Below, one piece after another: positions 55,658 through 64,000 of a DNA stretch of 64,000 bases. The notes under the pieces are model-generated. The model worked only from the letters and a program-made list of their open reading frames with translations, ran no database searches and was not told the DNA's origin. The stretch covers positions 1,334,011 to 1,398,010 of the forward strand of contig NZ_KB910516.1 of the NCBI RefSeq assembly GCF_000372825.1, given 5' to 3'. The stretch is from Methylobacterium sp. 77 (GTDB lineage Bacteria; Pseudomonadota; Alphaproteobacteria; Rhizobiales; Beijerinckiaceae). The position numbers and the translations under genes are program-made. Within the stretch, counting starts at the first letter, position 1. Each line of letters begins with the position of its first letter.

Positions 55658-55685
55658 TGAGGCATCCATTCGAATGGACGCCTCA
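55658..55685. promoter_or_regulatory. 28-bp palindrome at the start of the 169-aa gene
   Basis: A 28-base palindrome centred on TTCGAA (outer arms TGAGGC and GCCTCA) with a single mismatched pair. It abuts the start codon at 55655 and would be within the 5' untranslated region or the promoter, as expected for a repressor site. Confidence 0.6.
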
Positions 55686-56261
55686 CCGCAGCCTAATCCG
55701 ACGCACGATATAAGGGGAAGAGTTGGACGGGATAGAGTATCTGGCCCGATAAGTTGAGCGTAAGGGCTAGGTCGATGCGTCGGTGTAGGTTCTAATTTTG
55801 CGGTGAGGCGCTGCCGAACATGCTCGGCGGTATCTTTATAACCATACATCTGTTAAGTGAATAGTTATTTGCTTCGCAGCGAATGTATTTACCTGGTCTA
55901 TATTTAGAACTAGGGCTCTTTAATACGATAAATCGTATAGATAGTTGTGAAAAATATTAAACGATAGCCTCCAACGTGACAACGGCTTCGTGTTCTTTGG
56001 CCTGCCCCCAGAAAAGTGATCCTCCCTAAAGTATATATTCGAGTCATGTTAGGAGTTGACCCGCGTTGTGATCCACTGCGGGCCGACGATGCGCTAACTT
56101 CAAACCTGGGCCACCAAATGGGGCAGGCTAAGGTCCACCAATGCGCTCGACGGAACCGGCCCTCCAATTGGAGCGAGTCCTATCTTAAGCTATGCAACCC
56201 GGATGCAATGGGCGCCTCACACAAGGCGGTTTCCTTGGAACAGTGAGGTAGGTGACGATCC
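55686..56261. other. AT-rich intergenic region before the SIR2 gene
   Basis: About 575 bases, the most AT-rich part of the window (55840-55980). It holds a palindrome ATACGAT/ATCGTAT (55923-55938). A segment near 56000 (CCTGCCCCCAGAAAAGTG) resembles ends of IS3-like elements. No convincing gene. It probably carries the SIR2-gene promoter and suggests recent insertion. Confidence 0.5.
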
Positions 56262-59200
56262 ATGAAGAATGGCCGTGACGCGAAAGCGGAACTCGCGACC
56301 TCGCCCGCCTTCAGGGCGCTTGTCCGATCACTCTGGCGGGAAACCGAACTGCGCGGAGCGGCTCTCATGGCTGGTGCCGGCTTGTCGCGTAATGCGGGCC
56401 TTGCCGCGTTCGATAGCCCGAAGCCTCCACTTTGGGGTGACCTGCTGCGGGTGATGCGGGACGAACTCGGCCTCGATGAGAGCATAGCCCCAGGCGCCCT
56501 GAAGCTCGCGGCGCGCTACGAGGAGATGTTCGGCCGGGGACGCCTGGAGGGGCTGATCCGGCGCCTGATCCCCGATGCGAGTTGGATGCCGGGCGATCTG
56601 CACACGCGTCTGCTACGCCTGCCGTGGACCGAGGTGCTCACGACCAACTACGACACGCTGCTGGAGCGGGCCGCCGATCAGATCACCGACCCCATCTACG
56701 AGGTCGTACTGACGCCGGTGGACCTCGCCCGGACACGCTCGCCGCGCATCGTGAAGCTGCACGGTACCCTTCCCTCTCACACGCCGTTCGTGATCACCGA
56801 CGGCGATTACCACGAGTATCCCACCCGCTTCGCCCCCTTCGTCAACCTGGCGCGGCAGGTGCTGATCGAGAACGACGTCTGCATGCTGGGGTTTTCCGGC
56901 GACGACCCCAACTTCACGGCCTGGACGGGTTGGGTGCGAGCGGAGATCGCGCCCTACAGCCGGACCCTCTTCCTCGTCGGCATCCTCGACCTGACCGGAG
57001 AGACCCGCGACGCCTATCTCGGACGCGGCATCACGCCCATCGATCTCGGGCCCTTCGTCCCCGATCCGACGGGCAATCGCGACGAGCGGAATGCCGCGGC
57101 CCTCGAACTGTTCCTCTCGGCCCTGGAGGAGGCGCGCAGAGTTCCCCCCGAGGCTTGGCCGCCACAAGACCCTTGGCCAGCACGCTCCTCACGCACGCCC
57201 GATCCCGAGAACCCCGCGGGATCCTGGACGGGGCTTCACGAACCGGATTTCGCGGCCCGCTACGTCGAGAGCTGTGCCGGGCGCTGGCGTGCAGAACGCC
57301 TCGCCTATCCGGGATGGCTCGAACCGCCCCCTGCCTCCCGCGAATGGCTGCAACTGGACCTACGACATCAGATGACGGCTCTGGAGCGTGGCTTCAGCCA
57401 CGCTCGCCTACATGATCCGATCGGCACCGTGGCCGACGTGCTCTGGCGGCTTGATCTCGTGCACGGCAGCCTGCACGCGTTCGATCTGACCTGGATCGAG
57501 GCTGCAATCGAGGGAGCCGATCCGATGCGGCTGCGACCCGCAGACCGCTGGTCGCTCGGGCGCCTCCTGCTTCGGACTTATCGCGAGGCCGAGGATCGCA
57601 CATCGTTCGAGCGCTGGCGCGATTGGCTGGCGCCGACGGCGGAGCGGGATGACGAGGCGCGCGCGCTTCTCGCCTACGAGGAGGCACTCTGGGCACGCGA
57701 TCATCTCGATTACTCCACACTCGCCGCACGTGTCGCTGGCGTGAAAGGCCGCGATCCAGTGTGGGCTCTGCGGCGCACCGCGCTCCTCGCCGAACTCGGA
57801 CAGCACGACGCTGTTGAGGCCGGCGTGCTCGACGCCTTCCGCGAGCTGAAGGCGCTGATCGTCCGTGATCGCTCCTCCCTCTGGATACGCTCGCGCTTGG
57901 CGTGGGCCGGGTTTCTGGCGCATGCCCTCACCCGGACGAGCACGCCGGACAAACGGAATCCCGAGTACGTTGCCGAGGGGATCCTAGAGGTGGACTGGCT
58001 GCGTCGCTTCGACAAGGGAGGCTGCAACCCCTGGCCCTGCATCGAAGGGCTCGACGCCGCCATCACGGCTGGCGAGAGGCAAGCTCGCAAGGATGCCGCG
58101 GGACCGGCAGCGACTTTTGATCCAGGCGTCGTCAAGCATCCCGGCACCACCCTGCGGTCGATGACGACGGTGAACGTCGACCACTACGCGACACGGCTCG
58201 CCGACCATGTCGGGATACCGATGGCGATGAAGGGGCGCGTAAACGTCCTGCAAAGCCGGGTCGCAAGAGCGATCGCCGTCTCGGCTGGTTCCGATCGTGT
58301 CGATGATGTACGCGCGCTCGTCGCGGCTTCGCGTGGTGAGAGAGACCTGATCGAACTGCGGTTCAATCGGATTGCCGTTGCACGTCTCGATCAGGCGGTC
58401 GCGGGCGAACTCTTCGTCCGCACGCGTCGCGCGCTGGACTACGCGCTGACGCTACGCCCCTTTAACGGCTACTGGGTGAGCCGTTCTCAGAACTTTGCCG
58501 AGCTCATGTCTCGGCTGATCGTCCGCCTGCCCAGCGACGACGCCAAGAGTTGCTTCCGGTTCGCGGTTGAACTCGCGCGGCATCCGAGTTGGCGACACCC
58601 ATCCTTGTTCGAGCCGCTGGAGCATCTCATCGACCGTTCGTACGACACGATGGCTCCTGCCGACCGCGCCGATGCCGCACTGGACCTGATCGCTTTCCCA
58701 CTGCCATCGGAGGCCGGTGTGCATGTCGGCATGAACTGGCCCGAGCCGAGCGATCAGATCCGTGCCGGAACAGATCGACCGTGGGACGACGCACGGTGGT
58801 CGGAGAGGATCGCGCAACTCACCACCGCCGCCGAGCACGGCGATCAGGACAACGCGTCCAAGGCGACCCTGCGCCTTTTTCACCTCTCCCGGAACGGCCT
58901 GCTGTCGGCCGAAGAACGCGCTTCCTTCGGCCGCGCCTTCTGGAGCCGACGCGACAGGCTCGGCAATCCCGGCCTCGTCTGGGATCTTGCCCTCTACACG
59001 GTGTTCGAGGTGCCAGCGCGGGACGAGGACGCGCGCCGCGCGATGCTTCGTCAACTCGTCCTCGGCGCTGAGGATCAAACCATGCAGCCTTCGCCTGGCG
59101 GCATGCGGCTGCTAAGGCAGATGGCCGAACGAGAGCCGGCGGGCGTTCGGGACTACCTGTCTGCGCAGGAACTGCTGACAGTGTTCGATGTCCTGGTGGC

Positions 59201-59906
59201 ATGGCGTCCGCCGGAGCGTCCCGAGGCTCAGTTCGACCTCGTCGATGTGAGGGCTCACGACGAACAACAGGGTCGGGAGATCGTGGCTGCGCTGGCGCAT
59301 GCCATTCTCCCTGCAGTAACGGACGAGCAAATGGACGAAGCACGGCGGATCGCTCTTCGCGGCCTCGTGCTCGAAGCCTGGCTGCCCGAGCACCTCGTCC
59401 TCGTCCCGCAGGCCATACGGTTGGGCGTGCTGGACGTCGAGGAAGCGACGGGCCATTTACAGGGAGCGTTGCTCGAGCAGGAGCGCCGCTTCGTCACCGC
59501 CGCCCTCTGGAGCGTTGGCGAATGGATGACCCAGCACCATCGCGGCAACGTGGTAGCGCTCCCACGCCAGCTCACGGAGGAGGTTGCGGGTCTCGTTTCG
59601 CTCCGGGTCTCTAGGGCGCTGCCGGAAGCCCTGCAGACCGCCAGGACCATCGTCGAACATGGCGGTGTGACACCTCCCGATGCGCGCCGGCTCGCGATCG
59701 GCCTGCGACATCTGCTGCAGGAGACCGCCTATGCCACGTGGGCGGGCAACGACGAGACGACGGCTCGGCTCACGCTGATACGGGCCGATGCCGTGCGGCT
59801 GGCAGTCATGCTGGCCCACCATGGGCATGCGAGCGACGCGACCGAGCAATGGATCGCCGCCGCCTCGTCCGATGAACTGCCCGAGGTGCGTTTCGCGACC
59901 GCGTGA
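56262..59906 (+). CDS. large SIR2-domain protein, candidate anti-phage NADase
   Basis: 1214 residues. The N-terminal SIR2-like domain (about 30-290) has ALMAGAGLSRNAGL (37-46), EVLTTNYDTLLERA (N129), RIVKLHGTL (H167) and GFSGDDPNFTAW, i.e. the NAD-binding and catalytic residues of the SIR2 superfamily. The remaining 900 residues are mostly alpha-helical with repeat-like Leu/Ala/Arg patterns and no P-loop, suggesting a sensor scaffold. SIR2 proteins of this size (for example DSR-type systems) sense phage proteins and destroy cellular NAD+. A GAGGTAGGTG site precedes the ATG. No second gene follows on this strand, so it is probably a single-gene system. Confidence 0.85.
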   Translation: MKNGRDAKAELATSPAFRALVRSLWRETELRGAALMAGAGLSRNAGLAAFDSPKPPLWGDLLRVMRDELGLDESIAPGALKLAARYEEMFGRGRLEGLIRRLIPDASWMPGDLHTRLLRLPWTEVLTTNYDTLLERAADQITDPIYEVVLTPVDLARTRSPRIVKLHGTLPSHTPFVITDGDYHEYPTRFAPFVNLARQVLIENDVCMLGFSGDDPNFTAWTGWVRAEIAPYSRTLFLVGILDLTGETRDAYLGRGITPIDLGPFVPDPTGNRDERNAAALELFLSALEEARRVPPEAWPPQDPWPARSSRTPDPENPAGSWTGLHEPDFAARYVESCAGRWRAERLAYPGWLEPPPASREWLQLDLRHQMTALERGFSHARLHDPIGTVADVLWRLDLVHGSLHAFDLTWIEAAIEGADPMRLRPADRWSLGRLLLRTYREAEDRTSFERWRDWLAPTAERDDEARALLAYEEALWARDHLDYSTLAARVAGVKGRDPVWALRRTALLAELGQHDAVEAGVLDAFRELKALIVRDRSSLWIRSRLAWAGFLAHALTRTSTPDKRNPEYVAEGILEVDWLRRFDKGGCNPWPCIEGLDAAITAGERQARKDAAGPAATFDPGVVKHPGTTLRSMTTVNVDHYATRLADHVGIPMAMKGRVNVLQSRVARAIAVSAGSDRVDDVRALVAASRGERDLIELRFNRIAVARLDQAVAGELFVRTRRALDYALTLRPFNGYWVSRSQNFAELMSRLIVRLPSDDAKSCFRFAVELARHPSWRHPSLFEPLEHLIDRSYDTMAPADRADAALDLIAFPLPSEAGVHVGMNWPEPSDQIRAGTDRPWDDARWSERIAQLTTAAEHGDQDNASKATLRLFHLSRNGLLSAEERASFGRAFWSRRDRLGNPGLVWDLALYTVFEVPARDEDARRAMLRQLVLGAEDQTMQPSPGGMRLLRQMAEREPAGVRDYLSAQELLTVFDVLVAWRPPERPEAQFDLVDVRAHDEQQGREIVAALAHAILPAVTDEQMDEARRIALRGLVLEAWLPEHLVLVPQAIRLGVLDVEEATGHLQGALLEQERRFVTAALWSVGEWMTQHHRGNVVALPRQLTEEVAGLVSLRVSRALPEALQTARTIVEHGGVTPPDARRLAIGLRHLLQETAYATWAGNDETTARLTLIRADAVRLAVMLAHHGHASDATEQWIAAASSDELPEVRFATA

Positions 59907-60089
59907 GGTGCAACGGGAGTGAGGACAGGATGGGCGGGGCCAAGCAGAGGGCGAGGCAGAAGGCGGTGCGCAAGCGCTTCAGCCGGCCAATGAAACGGGC
60001 AGGTTTCCATCCGTGCGCCTTGGGACTCGGATGGTGTCGGAGATGCCGTCGAAGCACATCGCATCTCCCAGCGCTTCGATTTCACCAAG

Positions 60090-60255
60090 CTGCTGATGCG
60101 CCGATCGATCTTCAGCGTTAGACAAGCCCAGCTATATTCGTCGATCAGCGTGAGGATGCGCAGGCTCCGCCCATGTTGGGTCTGGGCCTGCACAAAGTCG
60201 AAGCTCCAGACATGATTGTGATGGAGCAATCGCAGACGCAGGCAGGAGCCACCGT
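60090..60255 (-). pseudogene. IS3-type transposase fragment
   Basis: A short in-frame stretch (GSCLRLRL, then NHVWSFDFVQAQTQHGRSLR, ILTLIDEYSWACLTLKIDRR) matches the beginning of the DDE domain of IS3-family transposases (first Asp in WSFDF, second region TLIDEY). An in-frame TAA lies just upstream and the match ends abruptly downstream, so only a remnant is left. Confidence 0.7.
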
Positions 60256-60297
60256 TTAGTTATTGGCAGCTGCGTGGTCGGTACTTTTGCAGGATCT

Positions 60298-60747
60298 TCA
60301 GCCCCGACCTGTTCGGTAATGTGGGTCGCTACGCAGGATCACGGTGGCATCGATGAGGCCGAATCTCTGCCGCAACTGGTCGATGACGCCGGGCCGCTGT
60401 AGCCGGCGGTCCGCATAAAGGACGAATCGGCGCGGAACCGTCTCGTAGACGATGCGGCCACGGGGGAAATGTTCGTACTCGTAGGATGCGATCCACGTCG
60501 GCAGGCCACGTTTGCGCAGACCGACCGGACGCAGGCGGCGCCAGCTCTCCCAAACGTCGTAATGCGCACTGGGATAGGTCAGGCAGTCTCCATAGGGCTC
60601 CGCCTCCGACAGCGGGAGCCCGGCATGAACCAGTTCCCACGGGCTATCGCCCTCGCGCAGGCCCCAGAAAATGCCGACGCTCGGTGGCGGGGAAGTCGTA
60701 GCCGACGGTGTCGGCTTGTGGGTCGGCTGGTGGAGTGGGTTCGTCAT
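60298..60747 (-). CDS. hypothetical protein
   Basis: 149 residues. A Pro/Thr-rich N-terminus is followed by SVGIFWGLREGDSPWELVHA, YGDCLTYPSAHYDVWESWRR and YEYEHFPRGRIVYETVPRRF. Aromatic and charged residues are well mixed, as in a folded cytosolic domain. No family recognised. It lies 15 bp downstream of the exported-protein gene at 60763-61248, so the two are likely co-transcribed. Confidence 0.6.
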   Translation of the reverse strand: MTNPLHQPTHKPTPSATTSPPPSVGIFWGLREGDSPWELVHAGLPLSEAEPYGDCLTYPSAHYDVWESWRRLRPVGLRKRGLPTWIASYEYEHFPRGRIVYETVPRRFVLYADRRLQRPGVIDQLRQRFGLIDATVILRSDPHYRTGRG

Positions 60748-60762
60748 GCGTCGCCGTCCCGT

Positions 60763-61248
60763 TCAAAGAATGAACTTCCAGTCGATACGTCGTACCCGCG
60801 CGGCCATGTCGGTCAGGTTCGCCGAGCACATGACAACGATGTCCTGTTTGATCGCCGTCGTGCCCGCCCGCACCGGATTCGGTTTGACCATGAAGCACAG
60901 CCCGGTCGCGGGCCAATGCTTCTGCGTGTCCGGTGCGCCGACGGGCATCAGGGTCAGTGAGTTTACGCGTAGGGCATAGCCGTAGGCGTTCTCCATGTCG
61001 GGCGTCTGTGCCGTCGTGAACGCTACGACCATCTTCGCCCCGATCTTGCCGTCACCGTAGCCGGCGACGAACGTAACCTCGCCCTTGCCGTCGTCGACGA
61101 GCCGAAGGTCGTTATTGCAGGGGGCGGCTTGCCCATTGACCTTGAGTTCAAGGCAATGCCCCGCGTTCACTTCGTCCACGGGTGGGTTGGCTTGCGCTGC
61201 CTCGCCTGACAGCATGGCAAAGGCGAGCGCGATTATTGTACGCTTCAT
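60763..61248 (-). CDS. exported hypothetical protein
   Basis: 161 residues with a clear signal peptide (MKRTIIALAFAMLSGEAAQA) and four cysteines in the mature part (AGHCLEL, APCNNDL, GLCFMV, VVMCSAN), suggesting two disulfides. A beta-rich periplasmic domain is likely. No known family. It is preceded by the similar-sized exported protein at 61341-61790. Confidence 0.65.
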   Translation of the reverse strand: MKRTIIALAFAMLSGEAAQANPPVDEVNAGHCLELKVNGQAAPCNNDLRLVDDGKGEVTFVAGYGDGKIGAKMVVAFTTAQTPDMENAYGYALRVNSLTLMPVGAPDTQKHWPATGLCFMVKPNPVRAGTTAIKQDIVVMCSANLTDMAARVRRIDWKFIL

Positions 61249-61340
61249 GGGAGGTCCGTTTCCTGTGGCGGAGTGGGAGGCGTGCTGTCGGGCTACTTGG
61301 CACCACGGTGGCGATGGGGTCTGGCCCCACCGTCCCTCGT

Positions 61341-61790
61341 TCAGCGCCGCTTGAGGATGCCCCCGAAGTCGCAGGACGGTCCGTGGAAGTGGTTGCAGTT
61401 TTCCGACGTGACCTGCACTCGGCTGCGATCGCTGTTGTAGCGAACAGTAATCTCGCAGAATTCGTTGGGATCGTCCGTCTTCGCCCGCAAGCGAAGGGTG
61501 CTCGCGTCCAGCTTCTTCGCGGTACCGCGAACTTCACCCGTGCATTGGTTCAGAATAGCCGTATCCGCGATCACCAGATACGCGCCGTTTTGATCATCTC
61601 TATCGAGGGCGAGCACCTGGAGTTCTAGACGGCCATCGCCACGTCCATGGAAGCGGCCTTCCAGTCTCAGATCTGCGTAAGCGTTTGATGTAAGCAGAAA
61701 CCCGACGGCTGCCAGGGCGATGATGAGCGGACGGCAGCGAGCAGACTTAACCTGGCGGGAAGTCGCCGCGCTGGCGAGTGTGGAAGGCAT
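61341..61790 (-). CDS. exported hypothetical protein
   Basis: 149 residues. A signal peptide or anchor (RPLIIALAAVGFLLTSNAYA) is followed by a beta-rich domain (LRLEGRFHGRGDGRLELQV, LRLRAKTDDPNEFCEITVRY) with four cysteines, one in HGPSCDFG. It may pair with the next two genes as a small operon. No family recognised; the start could lie further upstream, but the signal peptide supports the ATG chosen. Confidence 0.62.
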   Translation of the reverse strand: MPSTLASAATSRQVKSARCRPLIIALAAVGFLLTSNAYADLRLEGRFHGRGDGRLELQVLALDRDDQNGAYLVIADTAILNQCTGEVRGTAKKLDASTLRLRAKTDDPNEFCEITVRYNSDRSRVQVTSENCNHFHGPSCDFGGILKRR

Positions 61791-62288
61791 CGCGTGTGTC
61801 CTCTGCTGTCGGAAAAGTCGACAGAGGGGATTCACGTTGGCCCGCCTGAAATTTACAGGGCAACGTTGATTTTGGGTGTGGCAGACTGCCTCATGCCGTT
61901 GCCGGCATACCAAGCTGAGCTTTCAGGTGCATGCCTCTACACGCCGATGGAGGAGGCCCGTGAGCTTCTGGTTTGCGCCAGGACTGGACATTGGCTGATT
62001 GCTACATTCCGGACATTTACGTCACGACGGGCAAGCGGGCGTTATGACCCAACACGAGCGTTTACGGCGGCGCTGGTCCACGAAGGGTAAGGGATGTAAG
62101 ACGCCAGTTGAGCGGTCGTTACCACCACAAATCAGGTTGTTTCTGCTCTCGTTGCAGGTGATTTGTGTAGCTCTCGCACAATCCGCCTGACATTTGGGAT
62201 GGCGATTAGCTCGGTCTGACCCAGCTGTTCCCGACCTGCGCCACAAGCAAGAACCACTCTACAATCTGCGAGGGAGACGACGATTCGA
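61791..62288. other. intergenic region before the GHKL-ATPase gene
   Basis: About 500 bases between divergent genes, less GC-rich than the backbone. Frames present are short and poorly biased. It probably holds divergent promoters; no further feature was recognised. Confidence 0.4.
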
Positions 62289-64000
62289 ATGGTTGCAGCA
62301 GACGATGCCGAAGCGATTGGCACGGCTCAGCCGTTCGAGCCGGCCTGCGATGCGCCCGCATGGGGTTCGGACGCCCGCCGCTTCATCGAATTGTGGGCGC
62401 GCCGGAAGATGCGCGCCTTCGAGGGCACGATCGACGATCAAGGAGACTACCTTGCCAAGATCTACCCGACCGCCAAAAGCATCAGCGAGCAGGTGTCTGC
62501 TGATTACCACGGCCGCTTCCTGATCGAGTTGATCCAGAACGCCCACGACGTCCATCCTTCCGACTGCACAGACGGGGCGATCGAGGTTTTCCTGGATGCC
62601 GGACCAGAGGGCCATCCCACGCTATACGTCGCGAACGGCGGGACGCCGTTCTGCCGCGGCAACGTCGAGGCACTCTCCGACCTCGGCCTCTCGAGCAAGC
62701 CGCCCGGGCAATCCATCGGCAACAAGGGCCTCGGCTTCAGGAGCGTCCGGCACGTGTGCGATTCGCCGAAGATCTACTCCCAGGCTCCGGGCGGCTGCGA
62801 GGCCGGACGGTTCGAGGGCTTCTGCTTTCGCTTCGCGGACGACGACGACCTGGCGGAACTCGTGTCAAAGCCGCGGGCTTTCGAGCTTGCCCGCCGCGAC
62901 CTGCCGCACTTCCACGTGCCGGTCTGGCTCAACGAGCAACCGGAACTGGTCCGCAGCTTCGCCGCACGCGGGTTCGCGACGGTCATCGCGCTTCCACTGC
63001 GCGACGAGCGCGCAGCGCAGGCGGTTCATGAGGAGATCGACGCGCTCAATAAGATGAACGTGCCGATGCTGCTGTTCCTGTCCAGGCTCGCGCGCCTGGA
63101 CGTGCGGGTGCGAGGGGCCGATGGCGCAGAAGGGCATCCGCTGTCGCTCACCCGGACCGAGAAGGCGGTCGAGGGCGCGCCGCACTACCTCACCCTTGCT
63201 GACCTAGGGCCGGCTGGGCGCTTCCTGCTCGCGAGGCGTTCCGTCGAGGAAGAGGAGATGATCGAGGCGATCGTCGCAGGGATCGAGCAGACGCAGCTCC
63301 ATTCGAATTGGAGGGAATGGCGGGGCCCCGGAGAGGTAGCGTTGGCGGTTAGGCTCGACGAGGACGCACCGCTGACCTCGCGTCTGTTCACCTACCTCCC
63401 AATGGGCGAGCAGGCCCATGCGCCGTTCCGCGGATACCTGCACGCCTCGTTCTTCCCGACGGCGAACCGCAAGGGCCTGGACGGGAAGATCCGGCTCAAC
63501 GCCATGCTGCTCGAACGCGCCGCGGACCTCGCAGCCGAGAGCGCCGTCTGGACGGCGTCGACGGCCCGCGAACCGTCCGGCGAACTCACCACTCGGGACA
63601 AGGCGCGGGCTGCCGTCGACTTCATGTGCTGGCGGAAGCCCCAGAGCTTCGATTCCCCGGCTGACTTGCCGGCGCGGGTGGCAGCAGGCATCGCCGCCGC
63701 CGCCGGCGTCGCCGAGTTCGGCGACGCCCCCATGGCGCCCGTCCTGGTAACGACCAGCTCTGGTGAGCTGGCGATCGGGTGGGCCGCTCTGCGCAACGCC
63801 CGCCGCTGGACGCACGAAGGGCGCGCTTTCTCCATCACGGCAGCCGCCAAGCATTCCCAAACCGTGCGGGCTTGGCCCCTCTGGCCTGGGCTCGGCTCGC
63901 GGCTTGATGCGCTGGTGGTGTACGCGAAGGGACAGATGCCGACCTATCTCGACGCTCCGAACGCGGACGAACGCACCACGCTGGCCGTCGAGATCGCCGG
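62289..64000 (+). CDS. large protein with sacsin/Hsp90-type (GHKL) ATPase domain, cut by window edge
   Basis: The frame from ATG 62289 stays open for 570 codons to the right edge. After a 50-residue leader it has the GHKL ATP-binding signature: FLIELIQNAHDVHPSD (the Asn that binds Mg-ATP), LYVANGGTPFCRGNVEALSD and IGNKGLGFRSVRHV (the G-x-G-L-G ATP lid). This is the sacsin N-terminal/NOV-type ATPase. Later residues (RGYLHASFFPTANRKGLDGK) match the transducer-like part of such proteins. Large proteins with this domain recur in bacterial defence islands, often with helicase or nuclease domains further on; the C-terminus is not in the window. Confidence 0.8.
   Translation, partial: MVAADDAEAIGTAQPFEPACDAPAWGSDARRFIELWARRKMRAFEGTIDDQGDYLAKIYPTAKSISEQVSADYHGRFLIELIQNAHDVHPSDCTDGAIEVFLDAGPEGHPTLYVANGGTPFCRGNVEALSDLGLSSKPPGQSIGNKGLGFRSVRHVCDSPKIYSQAPGGCEAGRFEGFCFRFADDDDLAELVSKPRAFELARRDLPHFHVPVWLNEQPELVRSFAARGFATVIALPLRDERAAQAVHEEIDALNKMNVPMLLFLSRLARLDVRVRGADGAEGHPLSLTRTEKAVEGAPHYLTLADLGPAGRFLLARRSVEEEEMIEAIVAGIEQTQLHSNWREWRGPGEVALAVRLDEDAPLTSRLFTYLPMGEQAHAPFRGYLHASFFPTANRKGLDGKIRLNAMLLERAADLAAESAVWTASTAREPSGELTTRDKARAAVDFMCWRKPQSFDSPADLPARVAAGIAAAAGVAEFGDAPMAPVLVTTSSGELAIGWAALRNARRWTHEGRAFSITAAAKHSQTVRAWPLWPGLGSRLDALVVYAKGQMPTYLDAPNADERTTLAVEIA

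Overview
The window looks like chromosome of a Methylobacterium/Methylorubrum-type alphaproteobacterium (order Hyphomicrobiales). The basis is high GC with strong third-position G/C, the local order pcm-like / tolC-like / popZ / valS known from this order, PopZ with its N-terminal EPSMEEI motif, a class GN sortase with its VIT/vWA target, and a Tlc-type nucleotide-transporter homologue. No rRNA, convincing tRNA or CRISPR array was seen.

Layout. (1) 1-14.3 kb: an exopolysaccharide cluster. It holds a CelD-like acetyltransferase (cut by the left edge), a cupin/JmjC-like oxygenase, GT1, GT2 and WecG/TagA/CpsF glycosyltransferases, an O-antigen-ligase-type polymerase, a GH10 glycanase, a flippase, a DUF6492 protein, a methyltransferase, a NodB deacetylase and a GumC/Wzc-type chain-length protein without a kinase domain. 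Several stop/start codons overlap (ATGA or GTGA), so the genes form a few operons. (2) 14.3-44.1 kb: ordinary backbone. It includes enolase, QueF, KdsA, a Do-type protease, ValS, PopZ, a TolC-type channel, a protein-isoaspartate methyltransferase-like enzyme, a low-Mr phosphatase with a fructosamine-kinase homologue, a Tlc-like transporter operon with two exported oxidoreductases, a Kef-type antiporter, pirin, a chloroperoxidase-like hydrolase divergent from a LysR regulator, and the sortase module. Two Gly/Tyr-rich exported paralogues lie 16 kb apart. (3) From about 44.6 kb to the right edge: an accessory, GC-poorer island. It carries an ArdC-type antirestriction protein, a DUF2958 protein, an IS630 element, an IS3-type remnant and several strong hairpins.

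The island is dominated by candidate anti-phage genes: a PLD-nuclease / McrB / McrC operon with 4-bp overlaps and an EVE/PUA-like insert inside the McrB AAA+ domain; a PGN_0703-type PD-(D/E)XK nuclease; a 1214-residue SIR2 protein; and, cut by the right edge, a large protein with a sacsin/Hsp90-type (GHKL) ATPase domain. Between these lie three small unassigned genes, two of them for exported proteins. The best candidate for an under-described system is the PLD-McrBC operon together with its SIR2 and GHKL neighbours.

Limits: all family names come from motifs and resemblance read by eye. No database search, alignment or structure prediction was run. Start codons were chosen from ribosome-binding sites, overlaps and family lengths, and are stated where uncertain.
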